DNA from: CAVYHJ01 sp963768165 [NCBI: uncultured bacterium]
GTDB taxonomy: Bacteria > UBP4 > UBA4092
DNA: 64,000 bases
NCBI GenBank assembly: GCA_963768165.1
Contig: CAVYHJ010000006.1
Span: forward strand, 77,652 to 141,651
Direction of reading: 5' to 3'
Positions 50,514-60,600 of this stretch are shown one piece after another (positions within the stretch are counted from its first letter, which is position 1; each line of letters starts with the position of its first letter). A program made the position numbers and the translations under genes. Under the pieces are notes generated by a model that saw nothing but the letters and a program-made list of their open reading frames with translations, was not told the origin of the DNA and did not search any database.

Positions 50514-50555
50514 GGAGTTGGGATGAAGGAGATCGATCTCCTTCATCCCAACTCC
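50514..50555. repeat. 42-bp perfect palindrome between ubiX and the MOSC gene
   Basis: Starting GGAGTTGGGATGAAGG at 50514, the 21-base left arm is followed without spacer by its exact reverse complement, centred on a GATCGATC core. No T-run follows on either strand, so it is not a standard terminator. In RNA it would make a very stable hairpin between the two genes. Confidence 0.8.
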
Positions 50556-50631
50556 ACTTGTTCTACAGTTCCTTTAGGTGATTGACTCGCTCCCGTTATT
50601 CTATTTATATTATTGATTTAGTTAAAGTTAC

Positions 50632-51228
50632 CTATTCTGAATTCCGCCATCTTTTGCCCACATGGTGTTCCAAACCCAATTGATCCAGTATCCGGGCGAC
50701 GATAAAATCTACCAAGTCATCTATTTTCAATGGTTTATTATAAAATCCAGGCGTCGCTGGTAATATCACCGCACCCGCTAAACTTAACTTATGCATATTT
50801 TCCAATTGAATCGTCGAAAAGGGTGTCTCACGGGGTACGACAATTAATTTCCTGCGCTCTTTCAGAGTCACTTCCGCCGCCCGTTCTATCAAATTCCGGG
50901 TTACTCCGTTTGCCACCGACCCTAACGTCCCCGTACTACACGGACATATCACCATTCCAGATGTACGATGCGACCCGCTCGCTACGGGTGCCGCCAAATC
51001 AGAATTATTAAAATATTTTACCTTTTTTTCCGCCGATTTACCAAACAAAGCCGTTACTGGCGAACCCGTCATGGGAACTTTAATCCCCATTTCCGTATTC
51101 ATGACAATTCGTGCTGCGTCACTCACCAATAAATAAACCGGCTGGTTGAGTTCAATTAATGCCTCCACCAACCTCTTTCCATAAGGCTGACCCGACGCTC
51201 CAGTTATCGCAACAACTATAGGTATCAT
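50632..51228 (-). CDS. ubiX: UbiX-family flavin prenyltransferase
   Basis: 198 aa. 'IVVAITGASGQPYGKRLVEAL' is the FMN-binding start, and 'FNNSDLAAPVASGSHRTSGMV' and 'CPCSTGTLGSVANGVTRNLI' are UbiX signatures. 'RKLIVVPRETPFSTIQLENM' closes the site. It prenylates FMN to give the cofactor needed by UbiD decarboxylases. The UbiD homologue lies about 2.5 kb away, and both flank the UbiA-type prenyltransferase in a menaquinone region. Confidence 0.94.
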   Translation of the reverse strand: MIPIVVAITGASGQPYGKRLVEALIELNQPVYLLVSDAARIVMNTEMGIKVPMTGSPVTALFGKSAEKKVKYFNNSDLAAPVASGSHRTSGMVICPCSTGTLGSVANGVTRNLIERAAEVTLKERRKLIVVPRETPFSTIQLENMHKLSLAGAVILPATPGFYNKPLKIDDLVDFIVARILDQLGLEHHVGKRWRNSE

Positions 51229-51305
51229 AGCGTTCTATTCTACTATAAAAAGCATTTAAGGTAGAGTATAATAAAGTGAAGATATTTTAATAGTGATACC
51301 GTATA

Positions 51306-52142
51306 ATGCCTAATACTCCAACAGACAAAAAGAAATGTTTTGTAATCACTCCAATTGGTGATGAAAAATCAGATGTTCGCAGAGCAACAGACGGTTTAAT
51401 TAATGCAGCTATACGTCCTACTTTGGAAAAAATTGATTTTTGCGTAATAGTCTCCCATGAAATACCAGACCCAGGTTCCATTACACGGCAAGTAATTGAG
51501 CATATTCTAAATGATGAGCTAGTAGTTGCAAATTTAACAGGTTTAAATCCAAATGTTATGTACGAACTTGCTGTGCGTCATGCAGTCCGACTACCTGCAA
51601 TAGTTCTAGCGGAGGAAGATACAAAATTGCCATTTGATATTTCAGATCAAAGAACAATATTCTTTGTAAACGATATGGCAGGAGTTGAGGAACTGAAACC
51701 ACGCCTAGAAACAATGGCAAAAGCAGCATTAGATGATAAAGAACCCGACAACCCCATATATAATACAGTCAAATCATCAATTATGAAAGAAGTAGCTAAG
51801 GATAGTACTCAACGTTATATACTTGACCGTCTTGATTTAATTCAGTCAACAGTAAGCAGACTGACAAATCAATCTGTTTCGCGAGTCTCAGCATCTTCAG
51901 ATCTTTTTGAATATCCCTATCGGCTCACTTTGCAAGGAAAAGAGGAAGATATTAAGAAATTACTTGACAAATTATTTAATGAAATTGAGATGGGATCAGC
52001 AATAAATCGCAAGATTGGTCCTGATACATTTAGGATTTCATTTACAGCAAATAAATTTGATTCTAAAAAGACTCTTAATCTTTTAAATACTTCCAATATA
52101 ACACTTATATCTTGTTCTCCAAATATATTGGAATCATCTTGA
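51306..52142 (+). CDS. TIR-like / nucleoside 2-deoxyribosyltransferase-like protein, possible defence effector
   Basis: 278 aa. Residues about 8-150 match a recurring Rossmann-like domain: '[20 protein letters not shown]', '[20 protein letters not shown]', '[20 protein letters not shown]' and '[13 protein letters not shown]'. The conserved Glu in 'NVMYEL' corresponds to the catalytic residue in TIR/deoxyribosyltransferase-type enzymes that split or process nucleotides such as NAD. The C-terminal part (about 165-275) is helical then beta and may be a sensor; I do not recognise it. It is the only plus-strand gene in this region and is AT-rich. Enzymatic activity and a role in phage defence are inferences from family resemblance. 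Confidence 0.6.
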   Translation: MPNTPTDKKKCFVITPIGDEKSDVRRATDGLINAAIRPTLEKIDFCVIVSHEIPDPGSITRQVIEHILNDELVVANLTGLNPNVMYELAVRHAVRLPAIVLAEEDTKLPFDISDQRTIFFVNDMAGVEELKPRLETMAKAALDDKEPDNPIYNTVKSSIMKEVAKDSTQRYILDRLDLIQSTVSRLTNQSVSRVSASSDLFEYPYRLTLQGKEEDIKKLLDKLFNEIEMGSAINRKIGPDTFRISFTANKFDSKKTLNLLNTSNITLISCSPNILESS

Positions 52143-52178
52143 CAAATCAATCAAGATATCTGACTTTAAGAAATAATA

Positions 52179-53039
52179 TCAAGTATGTTTAAACAACACG
52201 TCCAACAACGTACACACAAACAACACTACGCTAACATACCCATTCACTGTAAAGAAAGCTTGATTGATACGGGATAAGTCTTTGGGGGAGATGATGGCGT
52301 GTTCGTAAATCAATAAAATCCCATTCATCGCAATTCCTGACCAGTACCAAATTCCAAGATGTAAACTAAGTCCGGCAAGGACAAGGAAAACTATGGTGAG
52401 AATATGCAGAATTGCAGAAACCGCCAAACCGGGTCCAAGTCCAAAATTCGCTGGAATCGAAAAAATCCCTTCCTTTTTATCAAATTCATAATCTTGACAG
52501 GCGTAGATAATATCAAATCCCGCCAACCAGAAAATCACTGCCAATCCGACATCAATCGGAGGTAACGCAAAAGAACCCGTAACCGCAATCCAACCGCCAA
52601 TCGGCGCGGCGGCTTCCACCAATCCCAGCACAAAATGCGTCAGCCAGGTAAACCGTTTGCAATAGGAATATCCCCAAAGGAGGACAACGACTATCGGAGA
52701 TAGATAAACGCATAACCAATTTAATTTATATGCTGAAAATTCCAAAAGAATAAGTGACACAATTACCAAAAACCAGACAGTCTGAGGCGCAATCTGTTTT
52801 TTCGGTAAATGCCGGTTGGCCGTACGGGGATTTTTCGCATCAATCTCCCGGTCTATCAACCGATTAAATCCCATCGCCGCGGTACGCGCTCCCGCCATCG
52901 CCAGAGTTACCCAGAACCAATAATACCATCCCGGTACACCCTTTTGCGCCATCACCATCCCCAAATAGGCAAACGGCAATGCAAATATCGTATGCTCAAA
53001 CCGGACAAGATTATATAATATTTTTATTCGTTCCAACAT
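52179..53039 (-). CDS. UbiA-family prenyltransferase (menaquinone pathway, MqnP-type)
   Basis: 286 aa with about eight hydrophobic helices. The two Asp-rich motifs are 'MGFNRLIDREIDAKNPRTAN' (NRxxDxxxD) and 'YACQDYEFDKKEGIFSIP' (DxxxD). UbiA enzymes attach a polyprenyl chain to an aromatic ring. In a genome with mqnA, mqnC and mqnE, the acceptor is probably 1,4-dihydroxy-6-naphthoate, giving the substrate for the UbiD-type decarboxylase encoded 0.6 kb upstream. Confidence 0.9.
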   Translation of the reverse strand: MLERIKILYNLVRFEHTIFALPFAYLGMVMAQKGVPGWYYWFWVTLAMAGARTAAMGFNRLIDREIDAKNPRTANRHLPKKQIAPQTVWFLVIVSLILLEFSAYKLNWLCVYLSPIVVVLLWGYSYCKRFTWLTHFVLGLVEAAAPIGGWIAVTGSFALPPIDVGLAVIFWLAGFDIIYACQDYEFDKKEGIFSIPANFGLGPGLAVSAILHILTIVFLVLAGLSLHLGIWYWSGIAMNGILLIYEHAIISPKDLSRINQAFFTVNGYVSVVLFVCTLLDVLFKHT

Positions 53040-53111
53040 AGTATTTTGAATCTAGTTATTTTACTATATTGTTACCATACAATGCTTCATGAGTAGTAAA
53101 TCTAATAAATT

Positions 53112-53661
53112 ATGGGGGACAAGAAAATGAAAAAACTAAAATCCAAGTATCGAGTATATCTTAGAAAACCCTCTATAAAAGACCAGAATCAATTCCTCAA
53201 ACTAGTGCGGGAGAGTCAAGGTTTTCTGAGACCATGGGCGTATCCACTACATGACAAGAAAAGATTTCTTGCTTACCTTCGTAGATCCCGCTCTAAACAA
53301 CATGAAGGGTTTTTTATTTGCTTGAAGGATACAGATGTAATAATCGGCGTGATTAATATTAATGAGATTGTGGGTGGGAGCTTTTCAAAGCGGATATTTG
53401 GGATATTATGCTCTGGGAAATCATACGGGAAAGGGATTGATGACCGAAGGGCTTAGATTAGTCATAACCTATGCCTTTGAGAAATTGCACCTGCACCGAT
53501 TGGAAGCCAATATCCAACCTAAAAATATCAAATCCATTGCATTGGTCAAACGATGTGGTTTTAGGAAAGAAGGCTATTCTCCCCGCTATCTAAAAATCGG
53601 TGGGAGATGGAGAGACCATGAACGTTGGACAATCTTATCGGAGGATTGGAAGAATAAATAA
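53112..53661 (+). pseudogene. GNAT acetyltransferase (RimJ/RimL type) broken by a frameshift
   Basis: The first frame (53112 to about 53375) encodes 'SKYRVYLRKPSIKDQNQFLK' and 'CLKDTDVIIGVININEIVGG'. The second frame continues 'GAFQSGYLGYYALGNHTGKG', 'LMTEGLRLVITYAFEKLHLH' and 'RLEANIQPKNIKSIALVKRC'. Together they form one normal GNAT protein of about 182 aa. Removing one G from the run at 53376-53378 restores the frame. It is either a young pseudogene or a sequencing/assembly error at a short G tract; the second frame lacks its own ribosome site. RimJ/RimL relatives acetylate protein N-termini. Confidence 0.85.
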
Positions 53662-53676
53662 TCTGTCAAAATTATT

Positions 53677-55119
53677 TTATAACCCGTATTCTTTCCAACG
53701 CTTATCCACCAGCTTCTTGATTTCATCGGACATGAAGATTTCATCGGCTTGTTCCCGGGTTTGACCTTCCTCTTTGGTCTTACGCGTGGCGTCTATACCC
53801 ATTTTGGCACCGTAACGCCAGGTGGGTGCGACATGGTCAAGGTCGTCAACCGGCCCTTCCACAATCACCACATCCCGTTTGGCGTCAATCCCGTTAAGCA
53901 CGACCCAGGCGACTTCTGATAGGTTATGGACATTGACGTGATGTTCCACGACTATGATGAGTTTGGAAAACATCAATTGACCCAATCCCCAAAGAGCATG
54001 CATGACTTTGCGTGCGTGTCCGGGATAGGATTTCTTGATACTGACAATACAACAGTTATGGAAAACACCTTCCGCAGGGAAATGCATATCCACGATTTCC
54101 GGGACGGTGGTTTGAATCAGAGGAAGAAATATACGCACACTGGCATTCCCCATGAAGTAGTCTTCCATAAGAGGTTTACCAACAATAGTTGTGGGATAAA
54201 TAGGGTCTTTACGATGGGTGATACAGGTAATATGAAAAACCGGGTAGGGCGCGGGTGGGGAATAATAACCATTGTGATCCCCAAACGGCCCTTCGACTCT
54301 TCGTTCTTTCGGGTCAACATACCCTTCCAGAATAATTTCCGCATGTGCAGGGACTTCCAAATCCACGGTTTCACATTTGACCATTTCCACAGGCTCCCTA
54401 CGTATAAATCCTGCCAATAAAAACTCATCTATATTATCGGGACAAGGAGCAGATGCCGCATAAATAGAAACGGGGTCTCCGCCAATCGCAACCGCCATTT
54501 CCAATTTTTTCCCCATTTCCCCGGAGACTTCTTCATGGCGTGCGGCATGTTTATGTATTTGAAAATGCATCCCGGTGGTTTTCTCATCATACACTTGGAT
54601 ACGATACATACCGGAATTGCGGATACCGGTTCGCGGGTCTTTGGTAATACACATGGGTAGAGTGATATACCGCCCGCCATCTTTCGGCCAGCATTGAGGA
54701 ATCGGAAATTTAGAAAGTTGAATATTATCTTTAATAATTACCTCTTTGCAGGGACCCGTCTTTACGACCTTGGGTATGAAATTGGCAAGTTCACCCAACT
54801 TGGGTAACATCATGATTTTATCCCAGAGTCCTGTGGGCGGCTGCAGATGCATAAACTCTCGTATACGATTGGCGATTTCTTCTACATCATTAACTTCCAG
54901 CGCCCAATTCATTTGTTCCTGTGTCGAGAAAAGATTGATGACCACAGGAATATTCGACCCTTTCACCTTTTCAAAAAACAACGCGGGACCACCCAGTTTC
55001 ACCATCCGATCGGCTATTTCCGTAATCTCTAGAATCGGGTCAACTTCGGTGGTAATGCGTTTTAGCCGTCCCTTTTGTTCCAACACTTTGATAAAATCTC
55101 GTAAGTCCTTGTATGCCAT
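53677..55119 (-). CDS. UbiD-family decarboxylase (menaquinone pathway)
   Basis: 480 aa. 'DLRDFIKVLEQKGRLKRIT' opening, 'MQIHKHAARH' region (as 'MHFQIHKHAARHEE'), and 'EGPFGDHNGYYSPPAPYPVF' with the catalytic Glu/Arg region are UbiD hallmarks. It uses the prenylated FMN made by UbiX. The closest use here is decarboxylation of the prenylated naphthoate in futalosine-type menaquinone synthesis. Gene order UbiD, (GNAT), UbiA, (TIR-like), UbiX on the minus strand supports this, though ubiquinone-type use cannot be ruled out from sequence. Confidence 0.9.
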   Translation of the reverse strand: MAYKDLRDFIKVLEQKGRLKRITTEVDPILEITEIADRMVKLGGPALFFEKVKGSNIPVVINLFSTQEQMNWALEVNDVEEIANRIREFMHLQPPTGLWDKIMMLPKLGELANFIPKVVKTGPCKEVIIKDNIQLSKFPIPQCWPKDGGRYITLPMCITKDPRTGIRNSGMYRIQVYDEKTTGMHFQIHKHAARHEEVSGEMGKKLEMAVAIGGDPVSIYAASAPCPDNIDEFLLAGFIRREPVEMVKCETVDLEVPAHAEIILEGYVDPKERRVEGPFGDHNGYYSPPAPYPVFHITCITHRKDPIYPTTIVGKPLMEDYFMGNASVRIFLPLIQTTVPEIVDMHFPAEGVFHNCCIVSIKKSYPGHARKVMHALWGLGQLMFSKLIIVVEHHVNVHNLSEVAWVVLNGIDAKRDVVIVEGPVDDLDHVAPTWRYGAKMGIDATRKTKEEGQTREQADEIFMSDEIKKLVDKRWKEYGL

Positions 55120-55168
55120 AGATGAAAAACTATATCATATTCACTAAAGAAAATGGATAGGAGTATTA

Positions 55169-55768
55169 ATGAACCGCATAAAAATAACAAAAATTATTCT
55201 AGCTTCCAGTTCACCACGCCGAATAGAATTGTTAAAAGGATCAGGATTAAAGTTCGATATTCTGCCCGCAGATATTGATGAAACCTTTTCTCTATCTGAT
55301 TCGCCAATAAAAATTGCAAAACATTTGGCTGTACAGAAAGGTCTTTCTATACAACAAAAATTAAATCGAACGCAAATATCAAATCATCTCATTATCGCCG
55401 GCGATACCATCGTTGTCTTGGGAAAAAAGATATTAGGAAAACCTGCCACAAAAACCGAAGCCATCAAAATGCTTACGAGACTATCGGGAAAAACTCATTT
55501 AGTTATAACGGGACTTTGTATTTTAAAAGGCAAGAAAAAAATGGTGGGTTATGAAATGACCAAAGTAACCTTTCAGAAATTATCCCAAGGAATGGTCCGC
55601 AGATATGTTGACACAGGCGAACCCATGGATAAAGCGGGTGCGTATGGAATTCAAGGGAAAGCCGCTCTGCTTGTCAAAAAAATAGAGGGTGATTATTTCA
55701 ATGTGATGGGATTACCGCTGGTACTCTTATCGGAAATGCTGGAGGAATTCGGAATCCGCCTGCTTTAA
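55169..55768 (+). CDS. Maf-type nucleoside triphosphate pyrophosphatase
   Basis: 199 aa. 'IILASSSPRRIELLKGSGLK' is the Maf N-terminal motif, 'IIAGDTIVVLGKKILGKPAT' carries the catalytic Asp and Lys, and 'YVDTGEPMDKAGAYGIQGKA' is the third motif. It hydrolyses dTTP/UTP or modified nucleotides to monophosphates; the Maf subgroup is uncertain. GGAG lies upstream of the ATG. Convergent with the GNAT gene and overlapping its stop by 4 bases. Confidence 0.92.
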   Translation: MNRIKITKIILASSSPRRIELLKGSGLKFDILPADIDETFSLSDSPIKIAKHLAVQKGLSIQQKLNRTQISNHLIIAGDTIVVLGKKILGKPATKTEAIKMLTRLSGKTHLVITGLCILKGKKKMVGYEMTKVTFQKLSQGMVRRYVDTGEPMDKAGAYGIQGKAALLVKKIEGDYFNVMGLPLVLLSEMLEEFGIRLL

Positions 55769-56349
55769 TCTGCTTCGTGCCGTTCCACGTCCCGCATGTC
55801 AAAAATCATGATGACAAAATCATGCCGTTTCCCTTTTAAATCAATCACATGCTGGGGAAGAACAGCGGTCTTGACGAATCCAAACATTTCAAACAAGCGC
55901 ATGGCACTGGATTGTTCCGCCACAAATTCCGCTTCCAATTTTTCCAATCCGCAATGTTGGCCCAATTCACAAATATGTTCCAACAAAGTACGGGCAACAC
56001 CTTTTTTTCGGAAATCCGGATGTACTGCCACACGCACAATTCCCAGATGTCTCTGCCAGGTGCGTTGATATTGCTGTAGAGTCGCATAACCGACAATCTT
56101 GTTCCCGACCAAAGCGATAATCGGCAACATTTCGTTATAATCAATATTCCGGCACCAGTCTTCAGCGATTTTGGGATCGCTCAAGTCTTCCTTGAGATAC
56201 AACTTATCTCCTTCGGGAATGGCTTTAAAAAATTCCCATAACCTGTCCTTGTCATACGCGACCAGTGTGCGTATCTCGCATGGTTGTCCTTTGAGAGTGG
56301 TTACATTTTTTGGAAATTGTTCTTCTAATAATTCTGGGAATACAGGCAT
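55765..56349 (-). CDS. GNAT-family N-acetyltransferase
   Basis: 194 aa from the ATG at 56349, which has AAGGAGATTC just upstream; an in-frame ATG 15 codons earlier is less likely. 'LGIVRVAVHPDFRKKGVART' with the Q/R-x-x-G-x-G/A acetyl-CoA loop (RKKGVA) and 'QSSAMRLFEMFGFVKTAVLP' define the GNAT fold. Substrate not identifiable. It follows the carbamate kinase gene on the same strand. Confidence 0.85.
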   Translation of the reverse strand: MPVFPELLEEQFPKNVTTLKGQPCEIRTLVAYDKDRLWEFFKAIPEGDKLYLKEDLSDPKIAEDWCRNIDYNEMLPIIALVGNKIVGYATLQQYQRTWQRHLGIVRVAVHPDFRKKGVARTLLEHICELGQHCGLEKLEAEFVAEQSSAMRLFEMFGFVKTAVLPQHVIDLKGKRHDFVIMIFDMRDVERHEAD

Positions 56350-56433
56350 AAGAATCTCCTTCTCGCTCATTTGGTTTACAGTTGATTTTATCACTAACCG
56401 ACTATAAAATTCAACTTTCTTTTTATAGTTATG

Positions 56434-57408
56434 TTATCCGCGGAGAATCGTCGTCCCCGTTTTTCCCGACAAAGATGCCTCTAGAAATTCCGGTGATGTA
56501 ATAATTGCTTTTTCCCCGCCGAATTTAATAAATTGAATGGCGGACTGAATTTTAGGTCCCATAGACCCTTCCGGGAATTGACCTTGATTATAATATTCCT
56601 GAATTTCCTGCAAAGTCACTTTGGATAATAGTCGCTGGGAGGGTTTCTGGAAATCTACGGCCACCTGGCTGACTGCTGTTAAAATAATTAAAGTATGCGC
56701 GTCAATCAGTTTCGCCATCAAACTCGCCACTCGGTCTTTGTCCACCACCGCTTCCACCCCGCGCAAACTTCCATCCGACAACCGTTCCACCGGGACCCCG
56801 CCACCTCCAGCCGCAATCACCACGACATCCTCTGCTATCAACTTCTTGATAACTTCTTTCTCTATAATATCCAGCGGTATGGGAGATGGAACCACCCGCC
56901 GATACCCCCTGCCGGAATCTTCTATCATGTGCCACCCTTTATCCGTCTCCATCTGCTCAGCTTCAAATTGATTATAAAAAGGCCCGATGGGTTTGGTGGG
57001 ATTCTGAAACCCGCTGTCGTTCCGGTCTATTAAAACCTGCGTGACAAGAGTAACCACCGATTGGGTGATTTTGTTCTTTTGAAACTCATTGAACAATGCT
57101 TGCTGAATCATATATCCAATCCCGCCTTCCGAATCAGCACCGCAAATATCCAACGGCATCGGCGGAACCATGGATTTTGCCGCCTCATTGCGGATTAAAA
57201 TATTCCCTACAATAGGGCCGTTCCCATGCGTCAGCACCACCCGGTACCCGCTTTGAACCATGGCAGTCACCTGTTGCATGGTGATACGGGTATGTTGTTT
57301 CTGTTGTTCAATCGTACCGGATTCGCCCACCGGAATGATCGCATTTCCACCCAAGGCAACCACTGCTACTGGTTTTGATTGAGAGAAGGTCTGCAATACC
57401 CTTGCCAT
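56434..57408 (-). CDS. arcC: Carbamate kinase
   Basis: 324 aa. 'VVALGGNAIIPVGESGTIEQ' at the start and 'VVIAAGGGGVPVERLSDGS' are carbamate kinase hallmarks, with 'VEAVVDKDRVASLMAKLIDA' following. It makes ATP from carbamoyl phosphate and ADP in fermentative breakdown of arginine, agmatine or purine derivatives, or works in reverse. No arginine deiminase (arcA) or ornithine carbamoyltransferase (arcB) is adjacent, so the route is not defined. Confidence 0.93.
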   Translation of the reverse strand: MARVLQTFSQSKPVAVVALGGNAIIPVGESGTIEQQKQHTRITMQQVTAMVQSGYRVVLTHGNGPIVGNILIRNEAAKSMVPPMPLDICGADSEGGIGYMIQQALFNEFQKNKITQSVVTLVTQVLIDRNDSGFQNPTKPIGPFYNQFEAEQMETDKGWHMIEDSGRGYRRVVPSPIPLDIIEKEVIKKLIAEDVVVIAAGGGGVPVERLSDGSLRGVEAVVDKDRVASLMAKLIDAHTLIILTAVSQVAVDFQKPSQRLLSKVTLQEIQEYYNQGQFPEGSMGPKIQSAIQFIKFGGEKAIITSPEFLEASLSGKTGTTILRG

Positions 57409-57614
57409 AAGTCAAAAATTATACAGCAGATTTGCTAATTTCGGAATGGTACGTGATTTTCCATATCTCTTCTATTACATTATGAGCGGCACACTCCTAT
57501 CGTCTATATACCTTCCAATCTCGAAGAAATTCAGTTAGTTAAACGATATACCTTAACGCATTATTGTTTTCTGAATCGAGAATGAAATAATTTGGATTTC
57601 CCGGCGCCTTTTTT

Positions 57615-57650
57615 CTACCCGACTTTAGTTTAGGTTCCAAGACTTAAGTC
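57615..57650. repeat. Short dispersed repeat, second copy
   Basis: CTACCCGACTTTAG then AGACTTAAGTCCCTA. It resembles the repeat at 49931-49978 and lies just beyond the stop of the giant glycosidase gene. Confidence 0.4.
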
Positions 57651-57651
57651 C

Positions 57652-60600
57652 CTAAAACCCCTGCTTTTCAACAATCGTAGAATTATCCGGCCAGTAGAGA
57701 TCGAGGTGGTCGGAAGGGAGATAGATTCCCTGGTTTACGGATTGTAGGATTCGACCGAGACTCTGATACGTCCCCAATGGATCATATTGCGAGGAAACAG
57801 TGTCATCGCGATAATGGGAGGATGTCATCAGAAACATATAATTGCTGGTGGTGCTGATTCCACCGGTCATAGTGAGAGTTTGCGTGGGTGCGGGATAGGC
57901 ATACTCCGTATTTTTAATATCATCCGCCCGCCCTTGGAACGATTGTCCCCATGGCGTGATGGCAAATCCCGAATTATAAAGTCCATAATTATCATCGGAA
58001 AAGTACCAGATTAACCAGCCCGCCGTTTCTCCGGGAGTAAAATCCAATAACAGGTTATTCCATTGACTATTTTGTTGGAGCGCACTTGCACCCGTAGCCG
58101 CGCCGGAAAATTCTTTCAGCAATATCGGTTTTTGTAAAGCCGGGTTTGCATTGGTATAGGATAATCGCAGAAGGGTTCGCAAATATTGCAACGTCACCAT
58201 TTCACTTAGATAATCAATATTCCCGTTCGCGTCCAACATAGTATATCCCTGATTAGGATTGTCGGGAGAAGCCGGAAGTGACGGGAATCCGGTATAAAAA
58301 GATACTTCCGTGAAATCAAGAGATTTCACCAATTCTTTAGGATTATATCCCAATGTGGAATGCGGCCCTTCGGGAGTGAGTGATGGACCGTCTCCCCATA
58401 ATTGCTGTGTCGCAGGCCAACGCAGTAAATAATCGAATTGCGCCAAGCCGGCACTGGTTAAATGCCGGATGGTAGACAAATTTCCATTCGTTTCTGTCTG
58501 TGCTATGGTACTGCTTTGGTTATAGTCATATTCATCCACAATAGATTCCCGAAATTGCAGAAAATCAAACAGCATGGGGTCATAGGTGGCATTTTGATTT
58601 CCTTGTGTCCCTTCCGAATAATTCCGCCAAGCATCCAAATTTGCCCCCGTGACTGCATAACGATACGTGGATAAATTACTGGTATTATAATCTGTGTAAT
58701 TCAATGGGGAAGTGCTGACAGGTACGCGAAATTGCCAGGTTGTCCCAAAATCGGTGGGGTCTAATGCGCTTTTTTCTTCCCGCCAAATATAATATGAATT
58801 CAAATAGGTAGTATCCCCACTCGGCATCCATTGCAAAACAGAATTTGTCCCAGAACTAAGGAGGATGGGTCCATCCGGGATATGATACGTTGAGTCGCCT
58901 CCCCCGCCAACCCCACCCGTAAACACCGAACTCCCCGGTGTATTCCTTCCGTCAAACCCCGGAACGGGAATCGAACTGAAATTCGCGTAAGGGATACCAG
59001 TCGCATACAGTCGATAGTTCGAGGAAATAGCACTCCAAGCCGTGTTTAAACTATTAATATTGCCATATTTCGCCGTGAGCCATTGCTGCCATTTGGCGGT
59101 TACTGGCGCCGTGAAATATTTATCCGTTTGTGCCTGTGAATAGGCGAAATTAGTATCTCCCCATTCCCGCATTTGTAACCATTGTTCTTCTAAAAATGAG
59201 TAGGACAACAAGCAGGGATCGTTGTCATATCTTTGAGAAATCTTAGCCCACATTTGGGACAAAATAAGCCGTGTGGTGTCGCCATAATTCCCTCCATCTG
59301 CCAACCACCAATTCATCTGAGGCGTATTAAAGTATATCGTGAGAATAACTCGGAGATGATGCCGTTTAGCGATAGCCAACACTTCATCCAATCGTCCCAA
59401 TATACGTGACGGAATTTGCACATTGGTGACAGATTGATAGGTTGGAAAATATTCTCCCGTCGTGTCCGTTGGTGTAAATTCGGGATCAAAATCCGGTAAA
59501 AAATCATTCAATAAAAAAGCCACTTTCGCCACGTTCCCGCCGACGGATTGCAGTAAATTGAAATTCTTGTCGAGAAATAAGGAGGTAAAACTATCCTCCG
59601 AATACGGATACCACCATTGATCCTGAAGTCCGAAACCGCCATTGTCATGGAAATTACTCCCGTAGGGAATATACCGTTCGTTGGATTGGGCAGTTGTAAA
59701 AAACATTGTTTTCGCGGTATCCACCTGTATCAATTCAGTTTCCTTGATTTCTTCATTACTCCAATAACAGGGCGAATCCTGTTCCCGGTCAACCTGGACA
59801 TTCGTCAAATATAATTTCGTAGAATACAATCCCCAACCTTGTAATTGTACTGCCACCAATGGTGCGGACACGGGACACGCAAAATCATATTCCGCCCATT
59901 CGCCATTGGGAACTACATGAAATGTTGCGTACCCCATTACGTTTGAAATTTGCGTGGTATGTGCATCATACGTATTGTAGACCAATACCAAAATAGGTGA
60001 AGTGTTTTGGCTGGCTGCATCCGTCGCTGCCCAAACCCGTAATCGCAGGGAATGACAACTCGAATCGCTGAAACTCACAAATTGCGTGAATTTGGTACGA
60101 CCACTGGTGGTTGAATTGAGAACACAAACCCCGTTTCGACCATTATAATTTGCCAACCATCCTGTATCTTGTCCCTGCAACGGACCATACACGTTTTGAA
60201 ATCCCCAGCCAGATAAACCATTGGCAAAATCTCCGTTGACTATAGAGATATGGGTATTCCCATAGGCCGTATTAACCGCAGGTTCTTTCTCAATGAATTG
60301 AAGATTATTCATATACACGGACGTCGTCGAGGCATTGTGTAAAAAGCTCACAATCGCCACCGCTGCTAGATTCGCACGGGAATAAAACGAGACTTCAAAC
60401 TCCTGCCACACCGTTGTCAAACTCAGGTAAGCCAACCCAACCGAGGTTATAGTAGTCGAATTCCCATAGCCGGTATATCCATGAATCTGGATACTCAAAG
60501 TACGGGGCGCTGTGGGATTATCTGTCTTGAAATATCCCTTCAAGGTGTACCATGACCCTCCATGCACGGAAATATACGGAGACCCGTTTATGGGATTATT

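Noticed and set aside
50514-50555. Calling the 42-bp palindrome a terminator
   Set aside because: No T-run follows it on either strand.
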